Below the pieces are notes generated by a model. It saw nothing but the letters and a program-made list of their open reading frames with translations, was not told where the DNA came from and searched no databases. Position numbers and translations under genes: made by a program. A DNA stretch of 64,000 nucleotides from Anastatus disparis (taxonomy: Eukaryota; Arthropoda; Insecta; Hymenoptera; Eupelmidae), in contig JAFFSR010000244.1 of the NCBI GenBank assembly GCA_017163975.1, positions 13,699,501 through 13,763,500 of the forward strand, read 5' to 3'. This document shows, piece by piece, positions 51,290 to 62,515 of this stretch; the stretch's first letter is position 1; each line of letters opens with the position of its first letter.

Positions 51290-52949
51290 TTACTTATTAT
51301 ATGTCAACTCTCCTTGATGTTTTTCCCGTAGATGACGATAAACTGACCCAATATTATTACAGTATGTATTATTACATATGCGACAGTTAAAATATGTATT
51401 GCTTCCACATGTTTTACATTTTTCTGGGTGTCTGCTTAAACATTCGCAATCGATATTGCAAATCCTGCAAGTTTTGAATATGAAATCTATCACTTTTCCT
51501 AAAAAAAATTAAATATATGTTAATCTTTTCTTTATATAAAAAATTTACATCAAATTATTTTAATGAATAAAAGTTTATTCTATTTGCAAAAAAAAAAAAA
51601 TAAAAATTAATAATAATAAATTATGATTAAAATCTTACTTGCATATAATTTTACAATTTTGACTTCTCGGAATGTGTTATTTGGATGATATTTTTGTAAA
51701 TGGTTTATTAAATCTGCTTTGCTTTTGGTTTTGAAATGACAAAAATTACAAAACTTATGTTTCCGATTAAGTTTTGTACAATATTTTTTGTGTTCTCGTA
51801 TGCTATAAATATTTTTATATCTCTTTCCACATAGGGAACATACTACGAAATCAAATTCTTTTCTCAAAATGCAAGATGTTTTAAGGTGTCTACTTAAAGA
51901 CCAATAAGTTTTGTATTTTTTACCACACTTTTTACACTTTTTATCGGAAGACGGATGTACTCGTTTCTTATGTTGACTTAATTTTGTACTATTGTCAGCA
52001 ACATACTCGCACATATTGCAATTAAAAACAATGTTACATTTATCACGTACATGATATCCTATATTTTTATGCATTGTTTTTCCACATTTTACACATTTGT
52101 AAATTAATGGCGCGCGGCAAATCTTACATTTTACTTTCGCCAATGTACTTTTCCATACTATTTCAAAAGTTTGGTCACATTTAAAACAATATCTTTTAAC
52201 ATTAGGACACAAACTTTTCGTATTTCTAATTTTATTATCGCCACTGGTTGAAAATCTTGATTTATTTATTGATGAAATAGGTAATCTCTCCAAAACTACT
52301 TTGACATTTAATAAAGTTAAACCTTTTCCTGTAATTGTTATAAAATAATAATAGAATTTTAGTAGGAAATGTAAAATGTCGACGTTAGTTTTTCAAATTT
52401 TTGATTCTTGATACAAAAAATTTCAACTATAGATATTTTAGAAAATTTTTGAATAAATATTAAAAATTCGAGAAACTGCCTTACTACCCACAAATTAATA
52501 AATTTTTATTTTCTTATTTTACTTACGAGATTACTTACCATTTTCAATTTGTTCTATTTCGTCATCTTTTTCTACCTTCATACAATTTTCTGCTGTATTT
52601 GCCTGAATTAAAAAGTCATCATTCATTTGAATTTCATATTTACAATCGATATTACTATTATTTTCATCTGGGTCTGTAATAAAAATAATTTATTAATTAA
52701 GATCAATTAGTGGTAACCGGTTTAATTTAAACAAATAACTTGTTACATACCAAAATTATTAAATGTTTCTGACGGAAAATCGTATTTTTCATCACAACCT
52801 AAATCAATTTCAGTGTCGTAAAACGATTCATTTTTAATTATCTTATCAATTTCAGGTTCTGCAATATAAAAAATTTTTTTTAATAAAATGTCTGATGTAT
52901 ATTGTTTATTTAAATTTTTTAACATATATTTACCCGTTTTAATATACAT
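51290..52949 (-). CDS. Gene F: zinc-finger protein with VLERL motif
   Basis: Five phase-1 exons, 52934-52949, 52751-52858, 52539-52673, 51639-52328 and 51290-51498, sum to 1,158 nt (385 residues). The first exon is 16 nt (MYIKT). Residues about 6-86 are acidic with Asp/Glu/Asn. Exon 4 starts GKGLTLLNVKVVLERLPISS, then a Ser/Lys linker, a ribbon (CFKC, then CKIC), and fingers CVKCGKTMHKNIGYHVRDKC, CNMCEYVADNSTKLSQHKKR-V-H, CKKC, CSLC, and CNFCHFKTKSKADLINHLQK-Y-H. The last exon adds a Cys-rich ribbon (CRICNIDCECLSRHPEKCKTC) and one C2H2 finger. Here the VLERL motif lies immediately before the zinc cassette in one exon, unlike gene C, where it has its own exon. Probably nuclear and nucleic-acid binding; family unassigned. 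Confidence 0.8.
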
Positions 52950-53171
52950 ATTTTGATTTCAATAATGAATAAAAGCTAGCTAGTTATTGAATGTTGTCTT
53001 TGTTTTCATTTACAAATAATAATAAGTGATGGTCATGTTCCAGCGCTGAATACTTTTTTTCTTTCTTGATTTAATATTATATTAAATGTCCTTTATAAAC
53101 AACCTTATTTTAGAAATATCTAAAAAACATATAATGTTATTATTAAAAATGAATAAATATGATTTTTTTTT

Positions 53172-54000
53172 TCGTCGCTATATTTATGCTATTTTTGCTA
53201 TACTAATCAGCGACGGAGCTCTAGAGTGTGTTTTTGAACAAAGCACATGTAACGTACAGTGATGTTTGTATAAATCAGCTAAGAGCGGGATTTTAACTCA
53301 GAACTTCGAGATCACGAATCCAACGCTCTACCGACTGACAAGGAGAGTGCATTGCATTTGGGTCTTGGATTTTCTTCTAGCTTTGGGATCTTTTTTCTTA
53401 CATAAACAACAACGCTCGATTTTTTCCGAGTTATGAGCAGTTTTCTCTGTTTTGTTGAAAAATTTGCATCTGCTTTATAATTTTATAGTTTTCGAACTAC
53501 TTATTCTATAAGGTTTTTATTAATTCCATATTAAAGTTGAGATTAAAACCTTTCGATTAAAAAAAAAGTGTCCAAAAAACTTAAGTTGTTAAAAACTTAT
53601 GAAGAGATGAAAATTGAAATGAATTTCTGACTAAAATGTTGTATTTATTTCCTATGCAAATTTTCAGCTAAATATTTGCGCTATTTTTATTCCCTCATAA
53701 CTTTTTAACAACTTGAGCTTTTTGGACACTTTTTTTTTAATCGAAAGGTTTTAATCTCAACTTTAATATACAATCAGTAAAAACCTTATAGAATAAGTAA
53801 TTCGAAAACTGTAAAATTATAAAGCAGATGCAAATTTTTCAACAAAACAGAGAAAACTGCTCATAACTCGGAAAAAATCGAGCGTTGGATCGAATAGACG
53901 AGGCTTTTTTTATGATTTTATGTAAGAAAAAAGATCCCAAAGCTAGAAGAAAATCCAAGACCCAAATGCAATGCACTATCCTTGTGAGCCACTAACCGAC
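53172..54000 (-). mobile_element. tRNA-derived SINE, copy 8, split by a foldback element
   Basis: The reverse SINE runs from CGTCGCTATATTTATGCTAT (53172) through the B box region (GCGGGATTTTAACTC) to CTCTACCGACTGA at 53338. It resumes as TGAGCCACTAACCGAC at 53985. The 646 bp between are a foldback element, so this SINE is older than that insertion. Confidence 0.88.
53339..53984. mobile_element. Foldback element, copy 1, inserted in a SINE
   Basis: A 646-bp near-perfect palindrome. It begins CAAGGAGAGTGCATTGCATT and ends with the complement (AATGCAATGCACTATCCTTG). Arms of about 320 bp meet near 53660. TGA (53336-53338 and 53985-53987) is duplicated at the ends. No transposase frame. A 3-bp duplication is used by CACTA- and PIF/Harbinger-type elements, but the termini match neither consensus clearly. 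Confidence 0.85.
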
Positions 54001-54466
54001 TCAAAATTTGATTTAAAGATACATATTAATAGTAACAAATGAAATTTCTTTCATCGTCATGAAAGGATCATTTTTCTCAAATTGAATGGTTTGTTAAATT
54101 AAAAATATTATGATAAACTTTTACCCAATGTAACATTTTTACACGTATTGTATAAACTTTCCATACCTTGAAGTTGTTATTAATAAAAACTTTTCTTGGA
54201 CTCAATAAATATTCGTTATTATAAATTTTTCCTTTCTAATCATTCTCAACTCCCTGAATCGAGTTTAAATATTTTACAAAAATTATTATCAAGAAAGAAT
54301 TTGAATCTTTAAATAATTTGTTATAAATTAAAATCAATTTTAATTGTTTTATAATTCAGTTTTCGGAAATAACTCTTCATATTTTTTATATTGACAGTCA
54401 AATAATTTATCAATTACTATTTGTTTGGACAGCCAATCATTATTTTGAAAATTACTTATTGAAATT

Positions 54467-54653
54467 ATTGGTGAGTGAACGATACTGCAGCGCCAAAAGC
54501 TCGCAACAATTTCCATAAGGTGGTAAAGTTTGGAACTAGAGTTAACGTCGAGTTAAAGCTTTTTTTTATATATATAGATATAATACCTGGGTATTTTATG
54601 TCAGCTTCTATGTATATCCGCCAGGATCGTAGCGGTATCGTTCACTCACCAAT
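54467..54653. mobile_element. MITE-like element with 19-bp terminal repeats
   Basis: ATTGGTGAGTGAACGATAC at the left is the exact complement of GTATCGTTCACTCACCAAT at the right. The interior is GC-richer (GCAGCGCCAAAAGCTCGC). Length 187 bp. No convincing target duplication could be read. A short open frame crossing it has no coding support. Confidence 0.75.
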
Positions 54654-54767
54654 TTCAAATATTAATGATTATTGTATGGAAGATTTAAATAAAGTATAAC
54701 CAGTAAAATAAAAAATTTAATTTGTGCTTTTGGAATTTGGAAGTTACGAAAATTTATTTCAAAATTA

Positions 54768-56520
54768 CACTACCCTCCAGTCACATTTGCCCACCCTACA
54801 TGAAAATCATATAAAAATTTAAAGTTTTGTGGCTCAGTGAAAAATAGTCGTGATTAAAAAATTCCGACGGGGTTTTAAAAAGGGTTTAAAGACCTTTAAT
54901 TTAAGCCGAGTTGAGCAAAAAAAAAAATTAAAAAATGCATGCCTTATGCGTAAAAAACTAACTAAAAAATATTCAATTTTTTTTTCCCCTATTCAAATTC
55001 CTGCCATTTTTGCGGAAATTATCGAATCATAGAAAAACAAAATGGAGGTAAAAGCTAAAGGAGTCACCTTCAAAATGAGCTATATAAAGCTCATTTATGA
55101 TCGATTTTACGGTAGTTATGGTCATTTTTTATGAAAAAAACGATTTTTTTTAATAGCTATTATCTCAAAAAATACGCATGATATAAAAAAATTTTTAATG
55201 AAAAAATTGTTTATTTTTGAGTCAAAAAAATAAAATTTCAGGTTCAACTGAGAATCAGTAAAAAAAAGATTTTATTCATTTTTGATCCCATTGAAAAAAA
55301 ATCCATTTATTCAATATTTATATTTTAATGAATTTCAAAAAAAAAATTTCCTTCCGGATTTCAGTTAAATCTAAATATTTATATTTTTGACTCAAAAATA
55401 AACAATTTTTTCATTAAAAATTTTTTTATATCATGCGTATTTTTTGAGATAATAGCTATTTAAAAAAATCGTTTTTTTCATAAAAAATGACCATAACTAC
55501 CGTAAAATCGATCATAAATGAGCTTTATATAGCTCATTTTGAAGGTGACTCCTTTAGCTTTTACCTCCATTTTGTTTCTCTATAATTCGATAATTTCCGC
55601 GAAAATGGCAGGCATTTGAATAGGGGCAAAAAAAATTGAATATTTTTTAGTTAGTTTTTTACGCATAAGGCATGCATTTTTTAATTTTTTTTTGCTCAAC
55701 TCGGCTTAAATTAAAGGTTTTTAAACCCTTTTTAAAACCCAGTCGGAATTTTTTAATTACGACTATTTTTCACTGACAAGGAGAGTGCATTGCATTTGGG
55801 TCTTGGATTTTCTTCTAGCTTTGGGATCTTTTTTCTTACATAAAATCATGAAAAAAGCCGCGTCCATTCGGTCCAACGCTCGATTTTTCCCGAGTTATGA
55901 GCAGTTTTGTCTGTTTTGTTAAAAAAATTGCATCTGTTTTATAATTTTACAGCTTTCGAACTACTTATTCTAGAAGGTTTTTACTGATTGCATATTAAAG
56001 TTGAGATTAAAACCTTTCGATTAAAAAAAAAACGCGTCCAAAAAGCTCAAGTTGTTAAAAACTTATGAAGGGATGAAAATTGAAATGGATTTCTGACTAA
56101 AATGTTGCATTTATTTTCTATGTATTTTTTGAGCTAAATATTTGCGCTATTTTTATTCGCCCATATCTTTTTAACGACTTGAGCTTTTTGGACACGTTTT
56201 TTTTTTAAACCAAAGGTTTTAATTTCAACTTTAATATGCAATCAGTAAAAACCTTCTAGAATAAGTAGTTCAAAAACTGTAAAATTATAAAGCAGATGCA
56301 ATTTTTTCAACAAAATAGACAAAACTGCTCATAACTCGGGAAAAATCAAGCGTTGGACCGAATGAACGCGGCTTTTTTCATGATTTTATGTAAGAAAAAA
56401 GATCCCAAAGCTAGAAGAAAATCCAAGACCCAAATGCAATGCACTCTCCTTGTGAGCCACAAAACTTTAAAGTTTTATCGATTTTTATGCAGGGTGGGCA
56501 AATGTGGCTGGAGGGTAGTG
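54768..56520. mobile_element. Large palindromic element with TA duplications, hosting foldback copy 2
   Basis: Left end CACTACCCTCCAGTCACATT and right end the complement (ATGTGGCTGGAGGGTAGTG), each flanked by TA (54766-54767 and 56521-56522). Removing the nested foldback and one TGA leaves about 1.07 kb. That remainder is an inverted repeat with arms of over 450 bp and a centre near 55290; AAATGAGCTATATAAAGCTC-type blocks appear on both arms. A TA target and CACT-like ends suggest a Tc1/mariner-type non-autonomous element. No transposase frame. Confidence 0.85.
55777..56452. mobile_element. Foldback element, copy 2, nested in the larger palindrome
   Basis: A 676-bp palindrome that begins CAAGGAGAGTGCATTGCATT and ends ATGCAATGCACTCTCCTTG, flanked by TGA (55774-55776 and 56453-56455). 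It is clearly the same family as 53339-53984, with small differences along both arms. The opposite arm of the host element (54826-54848) preserves the uninterrupted target sequence, which proves the insertion. Confidence 0.88.
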
Positions 56521-56552
56521 TATAAAACTGGTTAGATAAGTCGATTTTAAAG

Positions 56553-56583
56553 AAGTAAGAGCAAAAGTATGTGGACGGCAGTG
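56553..56583. mobile_element. Possible Tc1/mariner terminal fragment
   Basis: Read on the minus strand this is TACACTGCCGTCCACATACT then TTTGCTC, a TA followed by a sequence typical of Tc1/mariner ends. The other end was not found. Confidence 0.3.
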
Positions 56584-57387
56584 TATCATACATAATCATA
56601 TTGTTTGTACGAAGCTCATTTTTCTACGGATTATTTAATCACAGCTAATAAATCGCTGCATGTAAACTTTAAAATAGCTTTCATAAACACAAGTCTTTAA
56701 TTAGTAGCTTGAAAATCCCTGGTAGAAATATAAACGTTTTTTTTTACCATTTTATGACCATTTCTTTATTAATATTACTAATTGCTATAAATTGTTATAT
56801 ACATCATTTTTTATGTTCACATTTCTACCAGGGAAGTAATATATAAGTTAAATAAGTTAATGTATAAGTTATATTTTACTTATATAAGTAAAAATAACGT
56901 TGCCTACAAAAAAATCATCTTTCACTAACGATTGAAAAAAGTATTGTTTCATTTTAGATTGTTGTTCCGTTTTTTCTCATAGAAGATGCATTCTTTTCGG
57001 TTGAAAAAGACATTATTTAAATTTCGATTAGAATATGATATTCTAATCGAAACTTTTAAAAAATTTTGTAAGAGAAACTAAAATAATCCACTTACTTTAA
57101 TAATAATATTGTACTTCAGTCAAAAATAAAATGACACCTATTTTAAACGAAAATAAAACACCTTTTGTAAGACTGTCGATAAAATTTATAAGAATGTTAA
57201 AGTAGAGAAATAATTTTATTAAATAAAAGCATTACTTACCAATGTTTAAAAAGCAGCGATTTTAATATTTCATTAATATTAATATATTAAAGATAGTTTC
57301 CTATTATGTACAGTTAACGTTTGGTAGACTAATGTATGAACTAACTCCAAACTATTGGTCAAAACAAAAGCAACGTGTGCAACCTGC

Positions 57388-57430
57388 TGCTTCTGTAGAA
57401 TGCTTCTGTAGAATGCTTCTGTAGAATGCT
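57388..57430 (+). repeat. 13-bp minisatellite, three copies
   Basis: TGCTTCTGTAGAA is repeated three times without error, in a slightly less AT-rich patch. Confidence 0.9.
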
Positions 57431-58894
57431 GACATGCGCACCAGGGGTGTATTTTGAGAGGAGGAGGATACAATATTATCTGACTGAAAAATAAGTTCTC
57501 ATAAGGCCCGATCAAAATACCGAAAAAAATTTTTTATTGCGTTTTTTGATGGCTTATCATGTGCTCAATATATTTTGTTAAAATGGTTTAGTTGTAAATA
57601 ACTTTATACAAAAAATGACCTACCTGCATTTAACTTACCCGGTAGCGCGTGTCTTTAAACGCGTTTACTGAAAACCTGTGTTTTTTAAATTTATTTGCAC
57701 GATATCTCAAAAACTAGTTAAAGGGTCATTTTTAAAAATTTTTAAAGTAGATTAAATTTATTGGAGATTATACCTAAATGTTTATAATATTTGGGTATTT
57801 TAATTGTACTTTAAAGAGCGAAAAAAGTGTAAAATTTTCTAAAATTTAAATTCCTATATCTTTTATTTTTGAGTTTTAATTTATCGAATAGGTATATTCG
57901 TAAAATTTATGCTACTTAACAAATTGATGAATTTTATGTTTAAATATTTAAGAAGATTTTTATTTCACTTCCCACTAAAGTTCAATGAAATATAATATAT
58001 TTTGATCATGAGCGAAAATTCATATTATAACGTAGGCATTTGTTTCAATCGAAATAATTTATTTTATACAATTCATTTAACAAATAATGTATAATTGATA
58101 ATTATAGATTGGGTTCGGTAATTTGATTTTCGGGTACTGCTTGTACGTTTCGGAAGGGCGATCATTTCTATCGTCTCCCCCTAAATTCACCACTGATGTG
58201 GTAAAGAACCGACGTCTTTTTACTGCGATTCGTTATATTCTTATCAAATATTATGATTTTTATGTAATAGTTTTTAAGTTATTTATTAAATCTTAGGCGT
58301 GGTCTGACATCACAGTAAAAAATGTCAAAAATTAAAATGTCAAAAATAACTAGGTAATTTAATGGGATAAAACCCGTATAAAAAAAATTCAATTTCAAAT
58401 TTATTTCATTGAAATTAAAGTATTTTTATCAACTTTGTGTTACTATTTTTCGATATATCAATTTTATTAATATTAAAATCACTAATCAAAAATGTCTTTT
58501 GATTAGTTTTCTAGGAAAAAACTAGACATTTTTCATTCTGTAATGAAATGAAAAAATTACAATTTTCCACCAATACTTGAAACAAGTAATATTATTTCTA
58601 TTTTAGACATAACAGTTATTATATACAAAGGAAAGAGAATTAAAGGTTGAGAAATGGGGATTAGTTTTACGGTCAGTTATATGAGGGTTAATCTTTGGTT
58701 ATGTCCTAAATCATAAATCATGCAAAACGGTATGTACACAGCAATTATGGGTTTAAGCGCAGATTTAGTACAAAGTACATTTTATATCATTTCGTAATAT
58801 ATAACGTCTGAACTAATGTAGAAAAAATTTTAAAGGCTTAAGGAAACCGAATTAATATTTTTATATATACAAAATATATTATTTGAGGTATAAG

Positions 58895-58971
58895 CTGCCG
58901 TACAAGTGAAAAAGACCGTTAGTACATACGTATTTCATAAGCACTTACGATCTTTTTCACTTTTATGGCAG
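58895..58971. repeat. Hairpin of about 77 bp
   Basis: CTGCCGTACAAGTGAAAAAGA pairs with TCTTTTTCACTTTTATGGCAG with few mismatches around a loop of about 35 nt. Possibly a minimal MITE. Confidence 0.55.
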
Positions 58972-60000
58972 TGAGGGATTGTTTTCTTTGTTGGTTTTTA
59001 CTCGTCTTTAACAACACAATTTTTATTTATTTTTATTTACTTTTATTTTTATTTAATCTTTTCATGTTAGAACCATTTAGTAAAAAAGATGATTTTTTAC
59101 AACCAATAATATTGTTATTGCTTAAAATAAAAGTTTCAACTGAGAAAGTGACCGAAAAATTCTTAAAAATCGTTCAATCGCTTTTGAAAATTAATTATAA
59201 TTTTAAATGATAATTCGTGATAAAATATTAATCGTTCAAAAGTTTGAAGTTGAACTTAGTTTCACAAGTATAAAACTTCACGCTTATGCACTATTCTTTG
59301 TCCATTACCATTTCAATACATGAGTACATCTTTGAGATCTTATATCTCTAGAACTAAGGGTAGGCTCAACCCCAAATTTTGAGAATATTAATGTCTTATC
59401 ATGAACTATTATTTAATCGTAAATTCAATCCTTTTTTGAAGGAATCCAAATAAATTTTTTCGGTCACTCATTACTTTTTTATTTTCTTAAGGTGATGTAA
59501 TTCTTGAATTTTTAATCTTTATTCAAAAATTTTTTGAAATATTTCTTTATTATGTTTTTTATTGATTAAAATGGAAGGCAGTAATATAGAGATATTTTTT
59601 AAAAATTTGGATTAATAATGACAACATCCCCTTAAACTAATTAGTAACATTTGGAACTATATTATTTGTAACTAGATACTGAAATATCTAAAGAAATTTT
59701 AAAAAATTATCTTAGTATCTCTAAACAATAGTTAATATTTTAAAATGCTTCTCATAAGAAAGTTTATTTAGTTTATTCAACTATCGGGCTGAAATTTAAG
59801 TGAACAGTGTGCTGAAGTACAAGTGTGCTGAAATTTAATTCAGCACACTCGTAGTTTTGATTCGTACTAGAACTATTAAAATTGCATATTATTTAACCTT
59901 TTGTTAGCCGTTTAAAACAGAAAAATAAGGATGAAAATCTTAAAAAATCCACTGTTTCATTTTTTTACCCAATCTAAACTATTCTAGTATCTACAATTAG

Positions 60001-60373
60001 GCGAGAGGGACACCCCCAAAAAAGCGCTTAGTTTTCGAGAAGGTGACCGCTACCGTCCTACAAGCTAATTTTTTTTTTAAAAGAATGCTTCTGACCCATA
60101 GATTAAGAATACAAACTTTATTTTTAATTCCGAGTCCGGGAACATGGCGAAAATGTCGAAAATGGCGGTTTAGTAGGTAAAAATTCTATACGCACTATAA
60201 GTAACCGCCATTTTCTTTATGTTCCCGGACTCGGAACTAAAAAAAAAGTTTGTATTCGTAATCTGTGGGTCAAAAGCTTTCTTTTAAAAAAAAAATTAGC
60301 TTGTAGGACGGTAGCGGTCACCTTCTCGAAAACTAAGAAAACTAAACGCTTTTTTGGAGGTATCCCTCTCGCC
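60001..60373. mobile_element. Foldback MITE with TA flanks, 373 bp
   Basis: Begins GGCGAGAGGGACACCCCC and ends GGAGGTATCCCTCTCGCC, with TA at each side. Arms of about 170 bp pair almost fully: GAAGGTGACCGCTACCGTCC with its complement near 60308, and CCGAGTCCGGGAACAT with its complement near 60222. GC content is much higher than the flanks. The arms contain GGCGAAAATGTCGAAAATGG-like direct repeats at the centre. Confidence 0.8.
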
Positions 60374-60977
60374 TAAATAACCAGTTAGTTATATTTTAAT
60401 ATGCCGTTTGGTTTTTTTGTTTAGGATTATATACATGGTTCTATTCGAGTATATAATTCTGAAATTATATGCTTTATATGAATAAAATTAATTGTAATTT
60501 CCCTTATGAAAAAACCATATAGTTTTACCACATAATTTAACCACATGGTTTCACCATAAATTTAAAATAAAATTTAAATTATTTTTCTTAACGTTGAAGG
60601 AATGTTATTGTTTTCCGATATCGAAAGTAGAATTTAATTTTTTTGGCTTATTAATGAGAAAAATTGTAAAAATTTTTTCTTAGCGTGTTACTATAATATC
60701 CCTTTTAGACATAGAAAAGTCGCTGAATTTAGCCTATTGAAGAGTATTATAAGGGCACTCTCCTTTTTGGTCTCAAAGGTAGTGAATTAACAAATTTTTT
60801 TTTTTCTTTATTCATGAAACTAAAGTTTGCTATTGATTTTACATAAGTTAAAAGTTTAAAATTCTTATTTTATCACAAAAAATAATTATAATTTTGTTTT
60901 CAATTAAACTTTATTTCAGTAGGATGAAATTCTAATAAAATAAATATGTAAGAAAATTAGAATTTAAATATATCAAA

Positions 60978-61170
60978 GCAGAGCCGGTGAGTGGCTTAGT
61001 CAGTAGAGCATTGGATTCCTAATCTCGGGTTTCTGAGTTCGAATCCCGCTCTGGGCAGCTGATTGATACAAGCACCACTATATGTTACACGTGTTGTGTT
61101 CACAAACACACTTACGAGCTCCGTTGCTGATTAGCATTAAAAATAGCGTAAATATAGCGACGTTAAAGTA
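60978..61170 (+). mobile_element. tRNA-derived SINE, copy 9
   Basis: GTGGCTTAGTCAGTAGAGCA A box, GAGTTCGAATCCCGCTCTGG B box, ATTGATACAAGCACCACTA body, tail ATAGCGACGTTAAAG. Confidence 0.9.
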
Positions 61171-61318
61171 GAAAAAAAATATATCAAAGTGATTAAATCA
61201 ATTGCTTGAATTTACATAATTAATAATATTAATAATTAAGTTATTACAATTAATATCGTTGATTAATTCGCCATCAACAACATCAATTTTATAATATATT
61301 TTATGTTTATTTTTTAAG

Positions 61319-61680
61319 AAAAAGAGAGTGCATTTCATTCGGGTATCGGATTTTTTTAACATATCAATACTTTTTTCTACCTAAAATTATAAAATATGAC
61401 ACGTGCTTTTCGTCAAAATTTTAAAGTTTTTTTTTAAATATTTGGATCTACTTTACATTTTTTAAACTAATTAATCTAAAAGATTTAAACAATAAATATA
61501 TTAAAAGAGAGAGAGAGAGCATTTTCTCATTAAAAATAATTTTGTTTAAAAAAGATCTGCACTGTTTCTATTTCTTCATGATTTTCGTATCTTGAGTTAT
61601 TTGAATTAATTTTTTTCCAATTGAAAGGCTTTAGTCTCAACTTGAAGTAATAATTTTATACAAGAAAAAATAAATTAAAA
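61319..61680 (+). mobile_element. Diverged single arm of a foldback-type element
   Basis: AAAGAGAGTGCATTTCATTC then GGGTATCGGATTTTT, and further in TTTCTACCTAAAATTATAAA and AAAGGCTTTAGTCTCAACTT, follow the order of the 53.3-kb foldback arms but are strongly diverged. A short (GA)n run lies at 61506-61520. Confidence 0.45.
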
Positions 61681-61742
61681 TACGTACAAAATACGTACAA
61701 AAAATGGTAATTTTTCCAACGTATCAAACATAAACGTAATAT

Positions 61743-61940
61743 GAGATCGTGAATGGCTCATTCGGTAAAGCGATGCATTCGTAATATCGAGGTTCTGAGT
61801 TCGAATCCCGCTCTCGGCCGATTGATTCAAGCACCACTGTAAGTTTCATGCGCTTCGTTCATAACGCACACTGATGATCTCCGTCGCTAATTAGCATCCA
61901 CAATGATACCTTAAATACAGCGATGTTAAATAAAAAAAAA
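61743..61940 (+). mobile_element. tRNA-derived SINE, copy 10
   Basis: GGCTCATTCGGTAAAGCG A box, GAGTTCGAATCCCGCTCTCG B box, ATTGATTCAAGCACCACTG body, tail ACAGCGATGTTAAATAAAAA. Confidence 0.9.
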
Positions 61941-62515
61941 TGAAAATTATTTTAAATATGTTACATTGTTTTAGTTTTTTCTTTTTTACTCAATTTACGA
62001 CTGCCCTTTTTTATATTTAGATATTCACATTTTTAAGACAACATAGTTTACATATATTATTTAACGTGGTGTCAACCCACGGTTGGGTCAGTGAAAATAG
62101 CGACTAGACGGGGAATCGATCTGGCGCTAACGAAAATTATTAATTTATTTATTATTATTTATTAATGAAATTAATTCATTGCTTCTAAATAAATAAGTAA
62201 AAGGAATTGATTAAAATAAAAATAAAAAACTTTCAGAGAAAAATAGATTAATTTATTATAAGAAAATTGAACATTTTAATACTTTTAATTTAAAATTAGA
62301 ATAATTTTTCAAATTTGATTTATTTACATGTAAATAGAAACAAATACATATAAAATACTAGCACAAACATTATGACAAAGTCATTATCTTAATTTTCGGA
62401 TATATAAAAGCAACATGAAAATTCTTTCAATAATAACAATATCAATAACACTTATTGTTAAAAATCAAAGTTGACATTATCATAAACATATATCAAAATG
62501 ACAGAATGAATATAA

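Larger units (their letters stand above)
52950..62515. other. Intergenic, element-rich, gene F to gene G
   Basis: About 9.6 kb with no spliced coding evidence. The region holds three SINE copies, two foldback copies, one larger palindromic element, several MITE-like hairpins and a 13-bp minisatellite. 57.5-58.9 kb and 59.1-59.9 kb show nothing recognisable beyond AT-rich unique sequence. Open frames inside the elements are on palindromic arms and have no coding character. Confidence 0.5.

Noticed and set aside
54475..54699. 74-codon plus-strand frame
   Set aside because: It starts inside the MITE at 54467-54653 and uses its terminal repeats as codons; no homology or splice sites.
56353..56599. 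Short open frames over the palindromic element ends
   Set aside because: They run through inverted-repeat arms shared by non-coding copies and have no domain or splice support.
21106..61940. tRNA genes
   Set aside because: The tRNA-like heads lack proper acceptor stems, carry mutations in paired positions, and continue into a shared 120-bp body and A/T tail, so they are SINEs.
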